Source: Ceratodon purpureus
Taxonomy: Eukaryota; Streptophyta; Bryopsida; Pseudoditrichales; Ditrichaceae
Length of the DNA: 64,000 nt
Direction: 5' to 3'
NCBI GenBank assembly: GCA_014871385.1
Contig: CM026431.1
Location: forward strand, 12,119,594-12,183,593
Positions 46,101-55,488 of this stretch are shown piece by piece (positions within the stretch are counted from its first letter, which is position 1; each line of letters opens with the position of its first letter). The translations under genes were made by a program, and so were the position numbers. Below the pieces are notes generated by a model. That model made no database searches. It saw only the letters and a list, made by a program, of their open reading frames with translations, and was not told the DNA's origin.

Positions 46101-48243
46101 TATTTGAGAATGTCGAAGAGTGGGCGTGTTACTTGAAAGTGTTTTTATTCATCATTTTTACCTGGATGGCATCCTATCTATGTTCTTGATCAACACGCTA
46201 TGCAACCTTTGAAAGTTTACAGCTATGCAGCACAAGTCTCAGCAAAAGTGGATGTCTACAATTCTAGTTTGATGCACTGCTTCTTTCATATTTAATAAGG
46301 TGGATGGCAACCTATTGGCAGGTTACCATTCAAATGATTGAGTATGATAAGGAGCGCCAGGAACATCTGGAGCCTGGCTTTTTGGAGCCGATAGTTGATG
46401 ATGGCCTCTTGACTCGAGAAATTCCTGTAGAGATTAACGTACGTGTTATCGTTCTCTCCTATTTGCTTTGAATTAGTTTGACAGTTTATGTATTTGTATC
46501 TGATTTGAGGCAACGATGTCCCATTGGCTCTTGGGGGAAGGTGTAGTTAATAACACGAGGCAGGATCCATTTAGTGAGATACGTTCTGTTTATCAAATTA
46601 CTCATGTCTCATGCTTTTGTGTGCGTTTATTTAGGTCTGTCGGGCTGTTCTGTCACTTGCTCAAAAGAATATCAGTTTTGGTAAACTGCTCACCAACGAG
46701 CATCGAGCAAAAACATTGGTTCTAAACAATGTATCAGATGTTCCTCTCCTGTATAAGATCAAGAAAACAGGTATAACTCTTGAGACTGGCATTTCCTTGA
46801 GCTTGTTCGTTCTGTTTAGAGTAGTGCATGGCTTTACCTACTCGGAATCACTAGATATATGGATATTTTCAACAGTATATCTTAGCAGCTTAAAATCACG
46901 ATTAGACACCTCTGTTGTCTCCCGTGGTCCCTTCAGCTTCGAAGAAGAGCTGTTGGCAAGGTTTGAAGTTAAACATGCAATTTTATCTCCGCCTTTTTGA
47001 TGAGCTTGAACAAGTCTGTTTATCATGTCCTGTGATGAACTACAGGTTCTATTGCTTCAGGCGATTTACATATCATCGATGGACGCAGTGGGGTTCTACA
47101 ACCCCACAGCAGTCAAGAAGTGAACTTCGTGTTCCAGCCTTCGTTGAGTGGGTCTTTCCACGAGACGCTTATTGTTAGCAATGTGTATGACCCAAACAAT
47201 GACCAAGTGGTGAACTTAAAAGCCACAATCAGTCGAGCTGAAACTTTCTGGCTCAAGAGCAGCAGCATCGACTTTGGGGCAGTTATTTCTGGCCAGTGGT
47301 CTTCCTCACAGAGTTTTGTGTTTTCTAATACCAGTAAACAGTCAAGAACCTTTATGTTGAGGGAAGTTGATTGTAGAGGTGAGGAAAAGGGTTCCCCTGC
47401 CCCTGGGCCTGCCACAGATAATTTGCAGTCCACATGTGCACTATCTGCTCTGATTAAGTTAAGATTTGTTCTCGAGCCAAAGAGACACACTGTCGAAAGT
47501 CACGTGCGACCCGAGCAAGAAGCTATTGAAGCTTTAGAGAGAAAGGCTTTAGCTTACGAGCGCAAAGGCAAAGCCGATAAAGTAGCTAAAATCAGAAAAG
47601 AGATTGAAGAGCTTAAGGTGAAAGAAAATGGGAATGGAAAGAATGACAAACACGAACAAGTGGTAGCTGGCGAAGCCGTGGATCTTGTTTCTGAGACTAA
47701 AGGAATGCAGAATCCCTTGAATTTCGGAAGCGTTGACGTGTCTGCTACTGTAGAGAAGGAGAAGGATTTAACTTCTAAAAACTCAGACGGCTTCATTAGC
47801 TTTACTTTGAAGCCCAGTGAATCTCAGGTACGTGGTTAGAAGCCCATATGATGTCCGTGTGTCCATTTTCATGCTGTTTATTACTTATTGAAAGCTTTTC
47901 CAATCAAAATGTGGTACCCATTTGCCTTATTACTAATTCTATTCATCTTGCTGTGAAACATTCATCTGGAGCTATAGTTTATCCAGTTTCATCCAGAAAA
48001 ATACAGTTTAATAATTTTAATGATTTAGAATTTAGTTGGAGCTGATGAATATGGATTAATGCCAAAACACTACTTGCATTTTGTCTTATGTTTGAGCACG
48101 TTCGATTGTTGCCATGCCACTAATTGGCGTAAGTAATTGCTTTCTAGGTCGTAATTGTGAGCTGTTATGCATGGATGCCAGAGTCTACGCCCTTGGGAGA
48201 ACAAGTTAAAGGGGCTTTTCTCGCTTATGACAGCAAAAATCAG
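25139..48243 (+). CDS. Multi-exon protein with ASH/MSP-like segments, one intron carrying a CACTA element
   Basis: Nine exons join in phase: 25139-25548, 44282-44497, 44930-45103, 45326-45668, 45903-46091, 46322-46438, 46635-46770, 47046-47827 and 48148-48243 (about 821 codons, no stop). ASH-like beta-sandwich starts are visible at LELNFGDCNVGSTKASSVQI, SSIDFGAVISGQWSSSQSFV and NPLNFGSVDV, and a charged coiled coil at EAIEALERKALAYERKGKAD. Proteins of this build act at cilia, centrosomes or membranes; which one this is, I cannot say. The first intron shown is 18.7 kb because it holds the element at 25611-44147. Both 5' and 3' ends are missing: I found no start exon before 25139 and no exon after 48243, so the gene may be truncated. 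Splice sites around the insertion are intact and in phase 2. Confidence 0.7.
25611..25638 (+). repeat. Left terminal inverted repeat of the CACTA element
   Basis: CACTACAGCAAATATGGGAC followed by TTCTCCAT, preceded by the TTT target duplication. Confidence 0.97.
25639..27118. other. Left subterminal region of the CACTA element
   Basis: Non-coding in any clear way. Such regions usually hold short transposase-binding repeats; an ACTCAAAATGGAGTGG near-palindrome lies close to the end at 25650, but no regular motif array was confirmed by eye. Confidence 0.4.
27119..30059 (-). CDS. CACTA-encoded Ptta/En/Spm-family (TNPD-like) protein
   Basis: Four exons close in frame: 30059-28893, 28658-27959, 27810-27581 and 27418-27119 (798 aa). 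Exon 1 ends with the plant transposase_24 type core, containing GRILDVSIKEF, GYIRGYLQDALSWTRYQWRS and HPQCPPKRYP. Exon 2 holds a likely coiled coil (LRQELNQTKSRLLAIEKE). Exon 3 has RRGRPP, an AT-hook core for minor-groove DNA binding. Exon 4 ends in an unknown 99-residue domain. In known En/Spm elements the second protein binds subterminal repeats; an AT-hook would suit that. It is transcribed away from the TNP2 gene, with about 3.4 kb between the two starts that also holds the BRCT-like gene. Confidence 0.85.
30060..31111. other. CACTA interior, further possible exons
   Basis: Plus-strand and minus-strand frames here are short. On the minus strand, a reading ending FAKVGDTVEKF with TAG near 30800, after a TTTTAG acceptor, might be a last exon of the BRCT-like gene. 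The phase was not settled. Confidence 0.3.
31112..31914 (-). CDS. BRCT-like protein carried inside the CACTA element
   Basis: Three exons agree in phase: 31914-31700, 31608-31444 and 31261-31112, then either a donor at 31111 or read-through to a TGA near 31094. The product starts MDNRPNTKFSGKRKRLQCER (basic), has a helix around LEKLEESFRQ, and then a segment fitting a BRCT domain: FKWLKGVTVFMAR as strand 1, LGAEVVEEIGYTTHHVLTYR as the helix and TTHV strand, and VVYHDWLEDTLAAGKVLPVE as the conserved Trp helix and loop. BRCT domains bind phosphorylated partners in DNA repair. I do not know a CACTA family that carries one; host gene capture or a domain recruited to transposition are both possible. 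The 3' end is uncertain. Confidence 0.5.
31915..33508. other. CACTA interior between divergent genes
   Basis: No coding region recognised. It should contain the promoters of the TNP2 gene (plus) and of the BRCT-like gene (minus). Confidence 0.35.
33509..38957 (+). CDS. TNP2-type CACTA transposase
   Basis: Five exons close in frame: 33509-33745, 33921-35519, 36836-37728, 37893-38418 and 38613-38957 (1199 aa). Exon 1 is the transposase-associated zinc-binding domain, with LSCPCRICNRG and HVRWYGYHPF. Exon 2 opens with an acidic stretch and includes CPKCGTMRKRR, LALSTDGMNPFSE (the conserved STDG acidic residue of Transposase_21) and CPVCGPNT. Exon 3 begins with IDVMHVEKNVSASILG and has WCYGAERYLFVLKKYVRNRA, PEASIATGYMYAEALGFM. 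Exon 5 starts VFFAPDLHNPNWSVVI, the usual C-terminal module, and ends in an Asp-rich tail. The enzyme would cut at the CACTA ends and insert the element. No lesion is visible. The 1316-base intron 35520-36835 holds nothing recognised. Confidence 0.95.
38958..40194. repeat. CACTA interior with GTTACTGTTTACT tandem wording
   Basis: Between about 39580 and 39765 phrases such as AAGTTACTGTTTACTC and GTACTCAGTAAGTCTA recur several times in irregular tandem. The rest is AT-rich and non-coding. Confidence 0.6.
40195..40660. repeat. Two adjacent 21-base satellite arrays
   Basis: From 40195 to about 40395 the unit AAAAATCATAAATGGAAGATC is repeated about nine times. From about 40440 to 40640 a second 21-base unit, GATCCAAAAATGAAAATTGAA, follows for about nine copies. 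The open frames across both strands translate the units and are not genes. The same pair of arrays, with the same flank, occurs at 59885-60255. Confidence 0.95.
40661..41659. other. CACTA interior, no gene seen
   Basis: AT-rich. A fragment near 40915-40965 (ATGTCTTTATATACTATA) resembles part of the 180-base repeat that follows. Confidence 0.4.
41660..42190. repeat. About 180-base tandem repeat, three copies
   Basis: Units start near 41661, 41841 and 42019 with GTGGACACCAATTTTTT-like wording and include TCATATGTCTTGATATA and AGTATAATATAGCTTATA. The units are AT-rich and differ by substitutions and short indels. Confidence 0.9.
42191..44119. other. Right subterminal region of the CACTA element
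   Basis: AT-rich, no gene. Around 43411-43625 the wording (CGTAACACCAT at one side, CCACCACCGTAGCAG at the other) loosely recalls the ends of the MITE-like element at 3896-4171, so a nested insertion is possible but not shown. Confidence 0.4.
44120..44147 (-). repeat. Right terminal inverted repeat of the CACTA element
   Basis: Exact reverse complement of 25611-25638, ending GCTGTAGTG and followed by the TTT duplication. Confidence 0.97.
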
Positions 48244-50903
48244 GTACTATTTTCGAATTTTTTGGTAGATCTCAGTTACACGTATTTTTTTAAAGATGTC
48301 TTTAATAATCACGATTTCATTTAAATATCATTATCATGTGTTCCATTTGTTCGTATTGATTATTTGATTAACTTATTTTGTTTTCCTGTTTTTGCCGAAG
48401 ATGGTTTTGGTAGTGCCGTTTCAGGCATTTGGACCTCATGTCGTTCAGTATTATTCCATAAAACGCCATATTCATTAAATTGGCCACTACACGTTATATT
48501 GGCCACTTGAAATAGTGTGAGTTCCTGAAAATTAAAAAACACGTACGGTGGCATAATGCAATGGTGAGTAGATTATGGAGGGATTAAGGAGAAATAAAAA
48601 ATAATATTGGAAATAAATTTCATTGAAGGTAAAAGAAAAGGCGTTAAAGAAGAATTTAGCATGTTTGACAATAATGGGATATAAAGAAATGTTTGTAAAG
48701 ATAAAGAATTTGACTCATGTAAAGATAAAGAAATATTTGTAAAGATAAAGAATGTGACTCATGTAAAGATAAAGAAATGCTTGTAAAGATAAAGAATATG
48801 ACTCCAAGCTCCAGCAAGCTCACTCCCCCATCCATCCAGCACCCCCACAACTCTCCCATCGCTTGAATTTCCAAACCCCTCGGCCATGCAATGCAACAAC
48901 CCTCGCTCAGCATACAAGACATCCACAACCACTAAGCATAAAAAAATTCAGCCTCGCCTCCATCCTCAACTTCTACCTTCAATAGCTTTGTCAAAAACAA
49001 AGAGAGTGCATTAGCAAAGCATTCAGGTTTTTGAATAGGTGCAAGCCCATATCCCATATCGAATGGGTCTCCTAGGACAGCCTTGAATATAAGTGAGAAA
49101 TGGATGTTCCCAAGATGTGAAAGGGGAACCATGTAATGCGAAGTTTTCGTGGCAGCCACTGTGGTGCTAGTGCCGGATTTCGTTCACCCATGGGCCCCTC
49201 TCCACCTACCCCGACCCTAACCCACCCTATCCTACCCTGCCCTACCCTACCCACCATCTCCACTAACCTTTTTATGGATTTTTACACAAGTTCTGTATTA
49301 TATTTTTCTCTTTTAATTATAAATTTCCAGCACTTATTTGATGTTTTGAAAATTGAATCTCAATTCCCACTTAAATAAAAGTTCTAAAAGTATAATCTTC
49401 CAATTTGAAAAAATTGATTATAATGTTTATTTTTTGATTAGGGATTATTTAATTCTCTATTAAATTTTGTATAAGATAGAAATTCAAATTTTTTGTTCTT
49501 TGGTGATTTGAGTAAAATGATTCATGTGAATAAGTTTAAATGTTTCACAGAATGAGTCTCAAAGAGGTTGAATCCATTCATCATGTAGTAAAGTAGTAGT
49601 TTCCAACTTTCCAAAAATGCACTCAAACGTTTTCATAATTAGTATGATTTTCCACATCAGTTTTATTTTAAGTGAGCCATTTGAATATCAGGATCTAATG
49701 AAGTAGCATATAACATATAAAACCCAAAAGTATGGAAATCTTTTGTCATAAAACTGACTATACAATATCAAACACAATTTAGTAGTTTTTGAGTTCTTAG
49801 AAACCCTGAGTCTTATTCTTTGAAATTTGAATGTTGGTGTAATAAAGTATGAAAAATTGACAAGTCAAGGACCTCATCTATAAACTTAGTTAGAATTACA
49901 ACCAAAACCATTATAGTTATGTTTATGTTTGTAGACAATGTGTCAACAGTCTTTTACAGCCACAAGAAAAGTCAAACCATACATATAAATCAACGGAAGA
50001 TTTAGCTCCACACTGCTATATACCTCACAAATGATTTATCATAAATTTCATCTTCTAAACATTATATTATATTTTATTTTATTTTATTAAGATCCAATCC
50101 TCGAGAAATTTTACCAGCCACTGTATGATCATAAGGACAAAATGATTCAACTCTAATTTTCGAGGTATCCAAATTTTGGATGATGTGACTAACAATTAAT
50201 ATTTTGACCACTTTCAAGCTTTGAACACCACATTCGCCATCACAAACTGGCTCAGATTTTTTTGCACTGAAATGGAAAACAAAACTCTGTGACACAACAG
50301 CTCAATGCGTATCAAGTCTCCTACCGTCGTGGAACACAACTTAGGTGGCTTGGATAAGGCTGATGAGCTAGTGTTATTTGAAACCAGGTCAATTACTGGA
50401 ATCGGAATCCCTTCACTCGAAATATAGAACCAATGTATAATTTATTAATTTACCAGATTTTGCAGAGCAAACTGGTATTTCAGGGAGGTAGCTTCATTTT
50501 ACAAAATAGGAAAAAAGGTTATCATCTAGATTGTTATTTTTATAATTTCACTATGGAAACCGGGCCATGAATCTGATTGACCTCCACGGCCCATGGGTGA
50601 GTTTACATCCAAGTTCTGAGTCTGCTTTTATTTACATTTTTTGTAGAAATTGCAATTGTCTATTGGTGAAGTACTTTATATTTACATTATTCTATGCACA
50701 AATCATGCTCGGCACTTCCAATCGAATGTCCATCCTCTTGGCATGAACTTGAAGTGTCAAACTAATATACAGACTCGTTCTTATTTGGAACAGTTTCAAA
50801 TTTCAAGCTTAACCCAGGCTGATTGAACTTTGCAGTAAGTTTGCTCCACACAATATTATGTGCACTGTGCAGCAGCTGCATCTCTGTCCAGCAAGTTGAT
50901 CAG
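48244..50903. other. No gene seen; two small repeat tracts
   Basis: A 44-base unit (AAAGATAAAGAAAT..TTGTAAAGATAAAGAAT..GACTCATGT) occurs nearly three times at about 48670-48795. A CCTACCC-type run lies at 49195-49255. No further exon of the ASH-type gene was found here, although its last exon ends with a good donor site. Confidence 0.45.
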
Positions 50904-51040
50904 CTAATTAACTTGAAGTGTGGGCTTCTCAGGCTGCTGTGCTGGCTCAGATTGCTTGTACCCTAATCCATGCCCACTTTGGAACAAGTTTTGCACAAAT
51001 GTCTCAAAGTCCAGTACATGGAGGCTTGTGCTTGCTGTGC
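50904..51040 (-). CDS. Orphan terminal exon
   Basis: After an ATTCAG acceptor the minus strand reads GTASTSLHVLDFETFVQNLF, then QSGHGLGYKQSEPAQQPEKP, to a TAG at 50906-50904, entering in phase 1. It reads like a real protein C-terminus, but the neighbouring upstream gene ends at its own stop (51214), so the parent gene is unknown. It could be an alternative last exon or a remnant. Confidence 0.4.
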
Positions 51041-51213
51041 CTGAATCTCCGATAGACATACAGAGACAATGAAACTAAACCACCAAAGTAGCTTTACAGA
51101 CAAGCATGCGATCAGAGTGGTGACTTAGGGATAAAGATATAAAAATATAAAGTATATAAAAATATATAGATATAAAAATATAAAGTACCATATCAACTAC
51201 TACAGCTATTATT

Positions 51214-54200
51214 TTACTCTAAATCTATATCTTTGCTTCTCTTATTGGCTCCATTAACTATTTTCATTTTGGTATATACACAAGCACCAACTTGTGTATA
51301 TCCAATATTCCTCCTTGTTCCATGATAAACAATAGTAGCTTTGAAACAAAAAATTGTGCCTTGCCTTGGTTGTAAAAACATGCCATACTCTGGCATTAAG
51401 AATTCTCCACCTGCACACAAACCAGTACCTCTATACTGGTTTTTGCTATGAAACCAACTAATAAAACCAAATCCATAATCTTTGTCTAGATGTGGCAAAC
51501 TAGCAAAGTTTTCCGTAATTCCCATACCTGAAAATGGACTATCACCCATCCTACCAAGTCCAGTGGGATTCTTGTATAAGTCACATAGGCTTCTGTAAGT
51601 ATTTGAAAAATACTTCTGTAGATGCTTGAAGAGATCCTTAACAAAACCGTCTGCTGCAACCTCTAGCTCAAAACCATCTGCAATCTTCTGTTCCTCTTTG
51701 TCTTCTGGAATTTTCTGTCTCTTCACAAGTGGATGTACATACCTACAAAATAAATAAAATAAAAAAGATTAAAATAAATAAAATAAAATAGATTAAAATA
51801 AGACCATCAAAATAACACATTCAAAATAAAACAATTGTAACATTCAAATTGAATGGAAAAAAAATTACCTTCCAAGTTTCGCAGCAAAGCGCCATCCAAA
51901 CATGGCCATCAACCCAGATAGTTTATCGGGGGAACTTTCAACATAACCTCCACTTCCCCATAACCGAGATGCCCTACTTCCTAATGATGAAGCTTCATCA
52001 TCTGAAATTCCATTCAACACTAAAATTCCTATAATTTCCTCTCCATCTAAAATAAGACAAGAATTAACTAATTCTACAGAATTAACCAAACTTTCTTCAA
52101 AATCGAATTCTTTTGACATTTCCTTGTAATTAAAAATTTTCAAAACCTTTACTACACACTTGACACAAGTAGGAATATCAGCCCCCTCTTTACGAAGTCT
52201 ATCAATTACTACCATTGCTTTTTCTCCCATCAAAACTTCTAAGGGTGAGGGTTTTTCTTCCACCTTACTCTTCCCACTTACATATGCAAGAGTGGAGTGT
52301 ACTGGAGAAAACCCCCTCGTAGCAAGAACTCCCAAGTGCATCTTTCCCAAGTTGTGCGCTTCAACTTGATTCATAGAGTTCAAGTTCACACTGCAAAGTC
52401 CACACGTAAAGCTCACTTTCCCTACATTCTGCACCCAAAAAAAATAAAAATTCAATTAATACAATTCAACTATAAAAATAGAACCAAAATTGTAAACTTG
52501 AAACAAAAAAATGATCCAAATTGAAAATATATATTCTATATAAACATATAAACTATATAAACATATAAACTATATAAACATATAAACTATATAAACATAT
52601 AAACTATAAATTCAAACTCAAGACAATTACAATCAGCAAAATAAAACTCAACTAGTCAAACTAATCCAATCACAAAACCAGTCACCAAGTCAATAACCAA
52701 ACAAAAGAACCAAACAGAAATAAACATAAATGAACAGAAAAGACAATGTAATGCAAAACAGAAAGCTGAGGCAGAGAGATAACAAATAGTCAATAGCAGT
52801 ATCCACAGAATTCAAACAAAAACGAACTCAAACTCAGAGAGGGTAATCTGAAATTAATGAATCCCCCTGGAAGAGAAGAGGTATTGACAAATCGGTTGAG
52901 AAAGAGGAAGAGAAATATCTGCAAGAAATTAAAAAAAAAACATAGTGGACCAAATCAATTTGAGAGAACAAAAAAACAAAGTGAAATTTAAACACAGAAT
53001 CAGAGCTTCCTGGCAAGGATAATGGATGATTCGAAGCTGAAACAGCCAGAGAGAAAACTCAGTGAGAATTTTAAAATAAAAATAAAAATGAAAGCAAATG
53101 ATTACAAATCAGAACTTGGAGAAAAGAGCAAAGGTTTAGGGTCGATGCGAAACTGAAACAGTGAGAGAGAGGTCAATGATAGTTTTAAAAACAAAAAAAT
53201 AAAATTGAAATGGAGAAACTGAATTGATCAAATGAGAGACAGTGAGAGCAAATTGCAAATTGCAAAAAGCTCACAAGAAGAATAGAGGAAGTGGAGACCT
53301 TTAATCATTAGCAATATATCCACAAAGAAAGAAACTGAACTTTATCATTTCCAGAGAGACTAATCGAATATTTATAAAAAGAAGAAACATAAGAGAATTT
53401 TTAAAAACAAAATTGGATCAAAGGATAAACCGGTAGATGCACAGAGATACATTTAAAAAAAATAAAGGTGAATCAAAGGATAAACCGCAAGATAAAGCTC
53501 CTTGAGAAACTAAAAAAATAAAATATAAGAATCAAATAAGAAACCGCAAGAGTAAGCTCTGTGAGAAATTTAAAAAAAAAATAAAAATGGAATCAAATGA
53601 GAAAACGCAGGCGACAGCTCTGTGAGAAACTAAAAAAAATAAAAAAAATTGATTCAAATGAGAAAACGCAAGAGACAGCTCTATGAGAAATTGAAAAAAA
53701 ATAAAAATAAAAAATAAAATATTGAATAAAAAGAGAAAACACAAGAGACAACTCTATGAGGAATTAAACCGCAAGAGAAGGCTCTGTTGGGGAAAAAAAA
53801 AATCAATCAATCCAATATGTCACAGTGGACATACAATCATGAGTTATAACCTGAATACAAAATAACCTCTTGTTCTTCATCATAATGACTGTTTTGAATA
53901 AAAAATACACTCCAACTAGCACTTCTCATATTTTATCGTATCTTGGCATATTTTGTATTACTAGATACTCATATTTTCAGCTTTCTCATGGGGACAGAAT
54001 TCATTGTAAATTCACACAACACTCACGGGCCTAGACTCTATAAAAAAGTAAAAAATCCCCTAGTAAAATACCCCCTAATACTTAAAAACACTGTAATCAC
54101 ATACTAGTAACTAAACCAACAAACAGTGGTAGCAGTGAAAGAGGCAACAAACAGTAAACGGGTACTGAAACTAGTAACTAAATGCTAGTAACTAAATGCA

Positions 54201-54545
54201 CAACTAAATGCATAGTAACTAAACCAGCGAACAGTGGTAGCAGTGAAAGGCGTATTGAAATCACGTACATAAAACCAGTACTGAAACTAAGGAAACATGA
54301 GAAGAAACAAGAAAAAAAAGAATGGCAAAAGAGAAAAAAAGACAAAATAAAAAATGATCAGTGACTAATAAATATGTAATAAAACAACTACTTACTTTTG
54401 AATCTCTACTCTTCTCCTCTTGAGTTTTAACCCTTTTATCTTCACTTTTCACCTTCTCCTCTTTGCATTCTCTAATTTCAAGCTTCTTTTCAACTTCTTC
54501 TCTAGCTCTTTTCCTCTGTCTTTGGCTTAGACTTTTAGAACCCAT
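51214..54545 (-). CDS. Zinc-finger protein with TET/JBP-like 2OG-Fe(II) dioxygenase domain
   Basis: Three exons close in phase: 54545-54396, 52428-51869 and 51742-51214 (412 aa). The N-terminus is very basic (SLSQRQRKRAREEVEKK) and likely nuclear. Exon 2 opens with a matrin/U1-type zinc finger, FTCGLCSVNLNS..QVEAHNLGKMH. The C-terminal domain shows the dioxygenase double-stranded helix: HLDKD as the HxD iron ligand, GGEFLMPEYG, GTIFCF, and YHGTRR as the distal His with nearby Arg for 2-oxoglutarate. The pattern PFSGMG..HxD..GGEF..HGTR suits the TET/JBP branch that oxidises modified DNA bases, but an AlkB-like or prolyl-hydroxylase-like role cannot be excluded. Intron 1 is about 2 kb and full of minisatellites. 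No lesion is seen. Confidence 0.6.
52534..52610. repeat. 17-base AT-rich tandem repeat
   Basis: AAACTATATAAACATAT is repeated about 4.5 times, within intron 1 of the dioxygenase gene. Confidence 0.9.
53410..53800. repeat. About 60-base minisatellite in intron 1 of the dioxygenase gene
   Basis: Units of roughly 60 bases begin GAATCAAATGAGAAA-C-CAAG and end with A-rich tails after CTCTGTGAGAAA. Six imperfect copies are visible, the last truncated near 53800. Nothing else is recognised in this intron. Confidence 0.85.
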
Positions 54546-54971
54546 ACCTTCCAATCAAAACACCAAACAATAATTAGTATAAGATTTGCCGAAACTAAAT
54601 GTAAAATGTAAAATGTAAAATGAAATATTGTATCATATGTTGTAATATATGACTAAATCTAATATAAAAGTGTTGTTTAGGACCATAGAAACAATGGAAA
54701 GTGGAATCAAACTTACAATTTATTGGTAGGGAAAAGGAATTTTTTCCTTTGTCCACAAGTCCAATAGAACTATAGAGTTTTCTTCCTAGGTATAAGTAGG
54801 TTTTAGTGGATGAATACCAAAATTGATATTGATATCCCAAAACCTACAAAATACCCCCTCCCAAATTTCCACACCTCTAACAACATTCTTATATTGATTC
54901 AATCCTCTACAACAACATATAACACAACCTTTCAGAATGCCATGCAAAACAAGCTTTAACTATGCATAAAA
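54546..54971. other. No gene seen
   Basis: AT-rich spacer. It should contain the promoter of the dioxygenase gene. Confidence 0.3.
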
Positions 54972-55217
54972 TTAATACTTCATTTCAATACCTCCTTTTA
55001 GACGAAGTACTACATGTAGAGTAGACTCCTTCTGAATGTTGTAGTGAGCCAAGGTATGCCCATCTTCTAATTGCCTATGAGCAAAGATCAGACGCTGCTG
55101 GTTGGGAGGAATGCCAATTTTATACTGAATTTTTGTCTTTACAGCATCGATGGTATCAAAGCTTTGAACCTCCAAGGTGATGGTGTTGCCAGTCAATGTT
55201 TTCACAAAGATTTGCAT
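54972..55217 (-). CDS. Diverged single ubiquitin with a C-terminal extension
   Basis: The 81-residue frame from the ATG at 55217 is ubiquitin throughout: [52 protein letters not shown], then a tail IEMKY. Compared with the near-invariant protein it carries many changes, among them Lys11 to Asn, Lys48 to Arg and Arg74 to Lys, while Lys6, Lys27, Lys29, Lys33, Lys63, Ile44 and Arg72 remain. It is not RUB/NEDD8, which has Ala at 72. A loose frame continues upstream to an acceptor near 55352. It may be a decaying copy still open by chance, or a functional variant unable to form Lys48 chains. Confidence 0.7.
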   Translation of the reverse strand: MQIFVKTLTGNTITLEVQSFDTIDAVKTKIQYKIGIPPNQQRLIFAHRQLEDGHTLAHYNIQKESTLHVVLRLKGGIEMKY

Positions 55218-55488
55218 ACTACCCTTTAGCATCGGTTGGATTTTACTTATGTGTTTGGGCCTATGGCCAAACTGCAAAGTCAGAAATATGCTTGCAAACA
55301 AAGCTATTAATTCTACTCTGTAACCGGCTGGTCTCCTACTCCTCACTGCCTGCAATTGTTCAACATATCAAGTAGCAATTCAGTGTGATTCAGTGTGCTA
55401 TTGTGACCTTGCACAGACCTACTCTAATGATAATAGTACAGCGAAGTGGGGAGAATGTATAGTCATGAAATTAAATGCCAGAAAATAC

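Noticed and set aside
54972-55217. RUB/NEDD8 identity for the ubiquitin-like frame
   Set aside because: Position 72 is Arg, as in ubiquitin; RUB has Ala there, and the rest is closer to ubiquitin.
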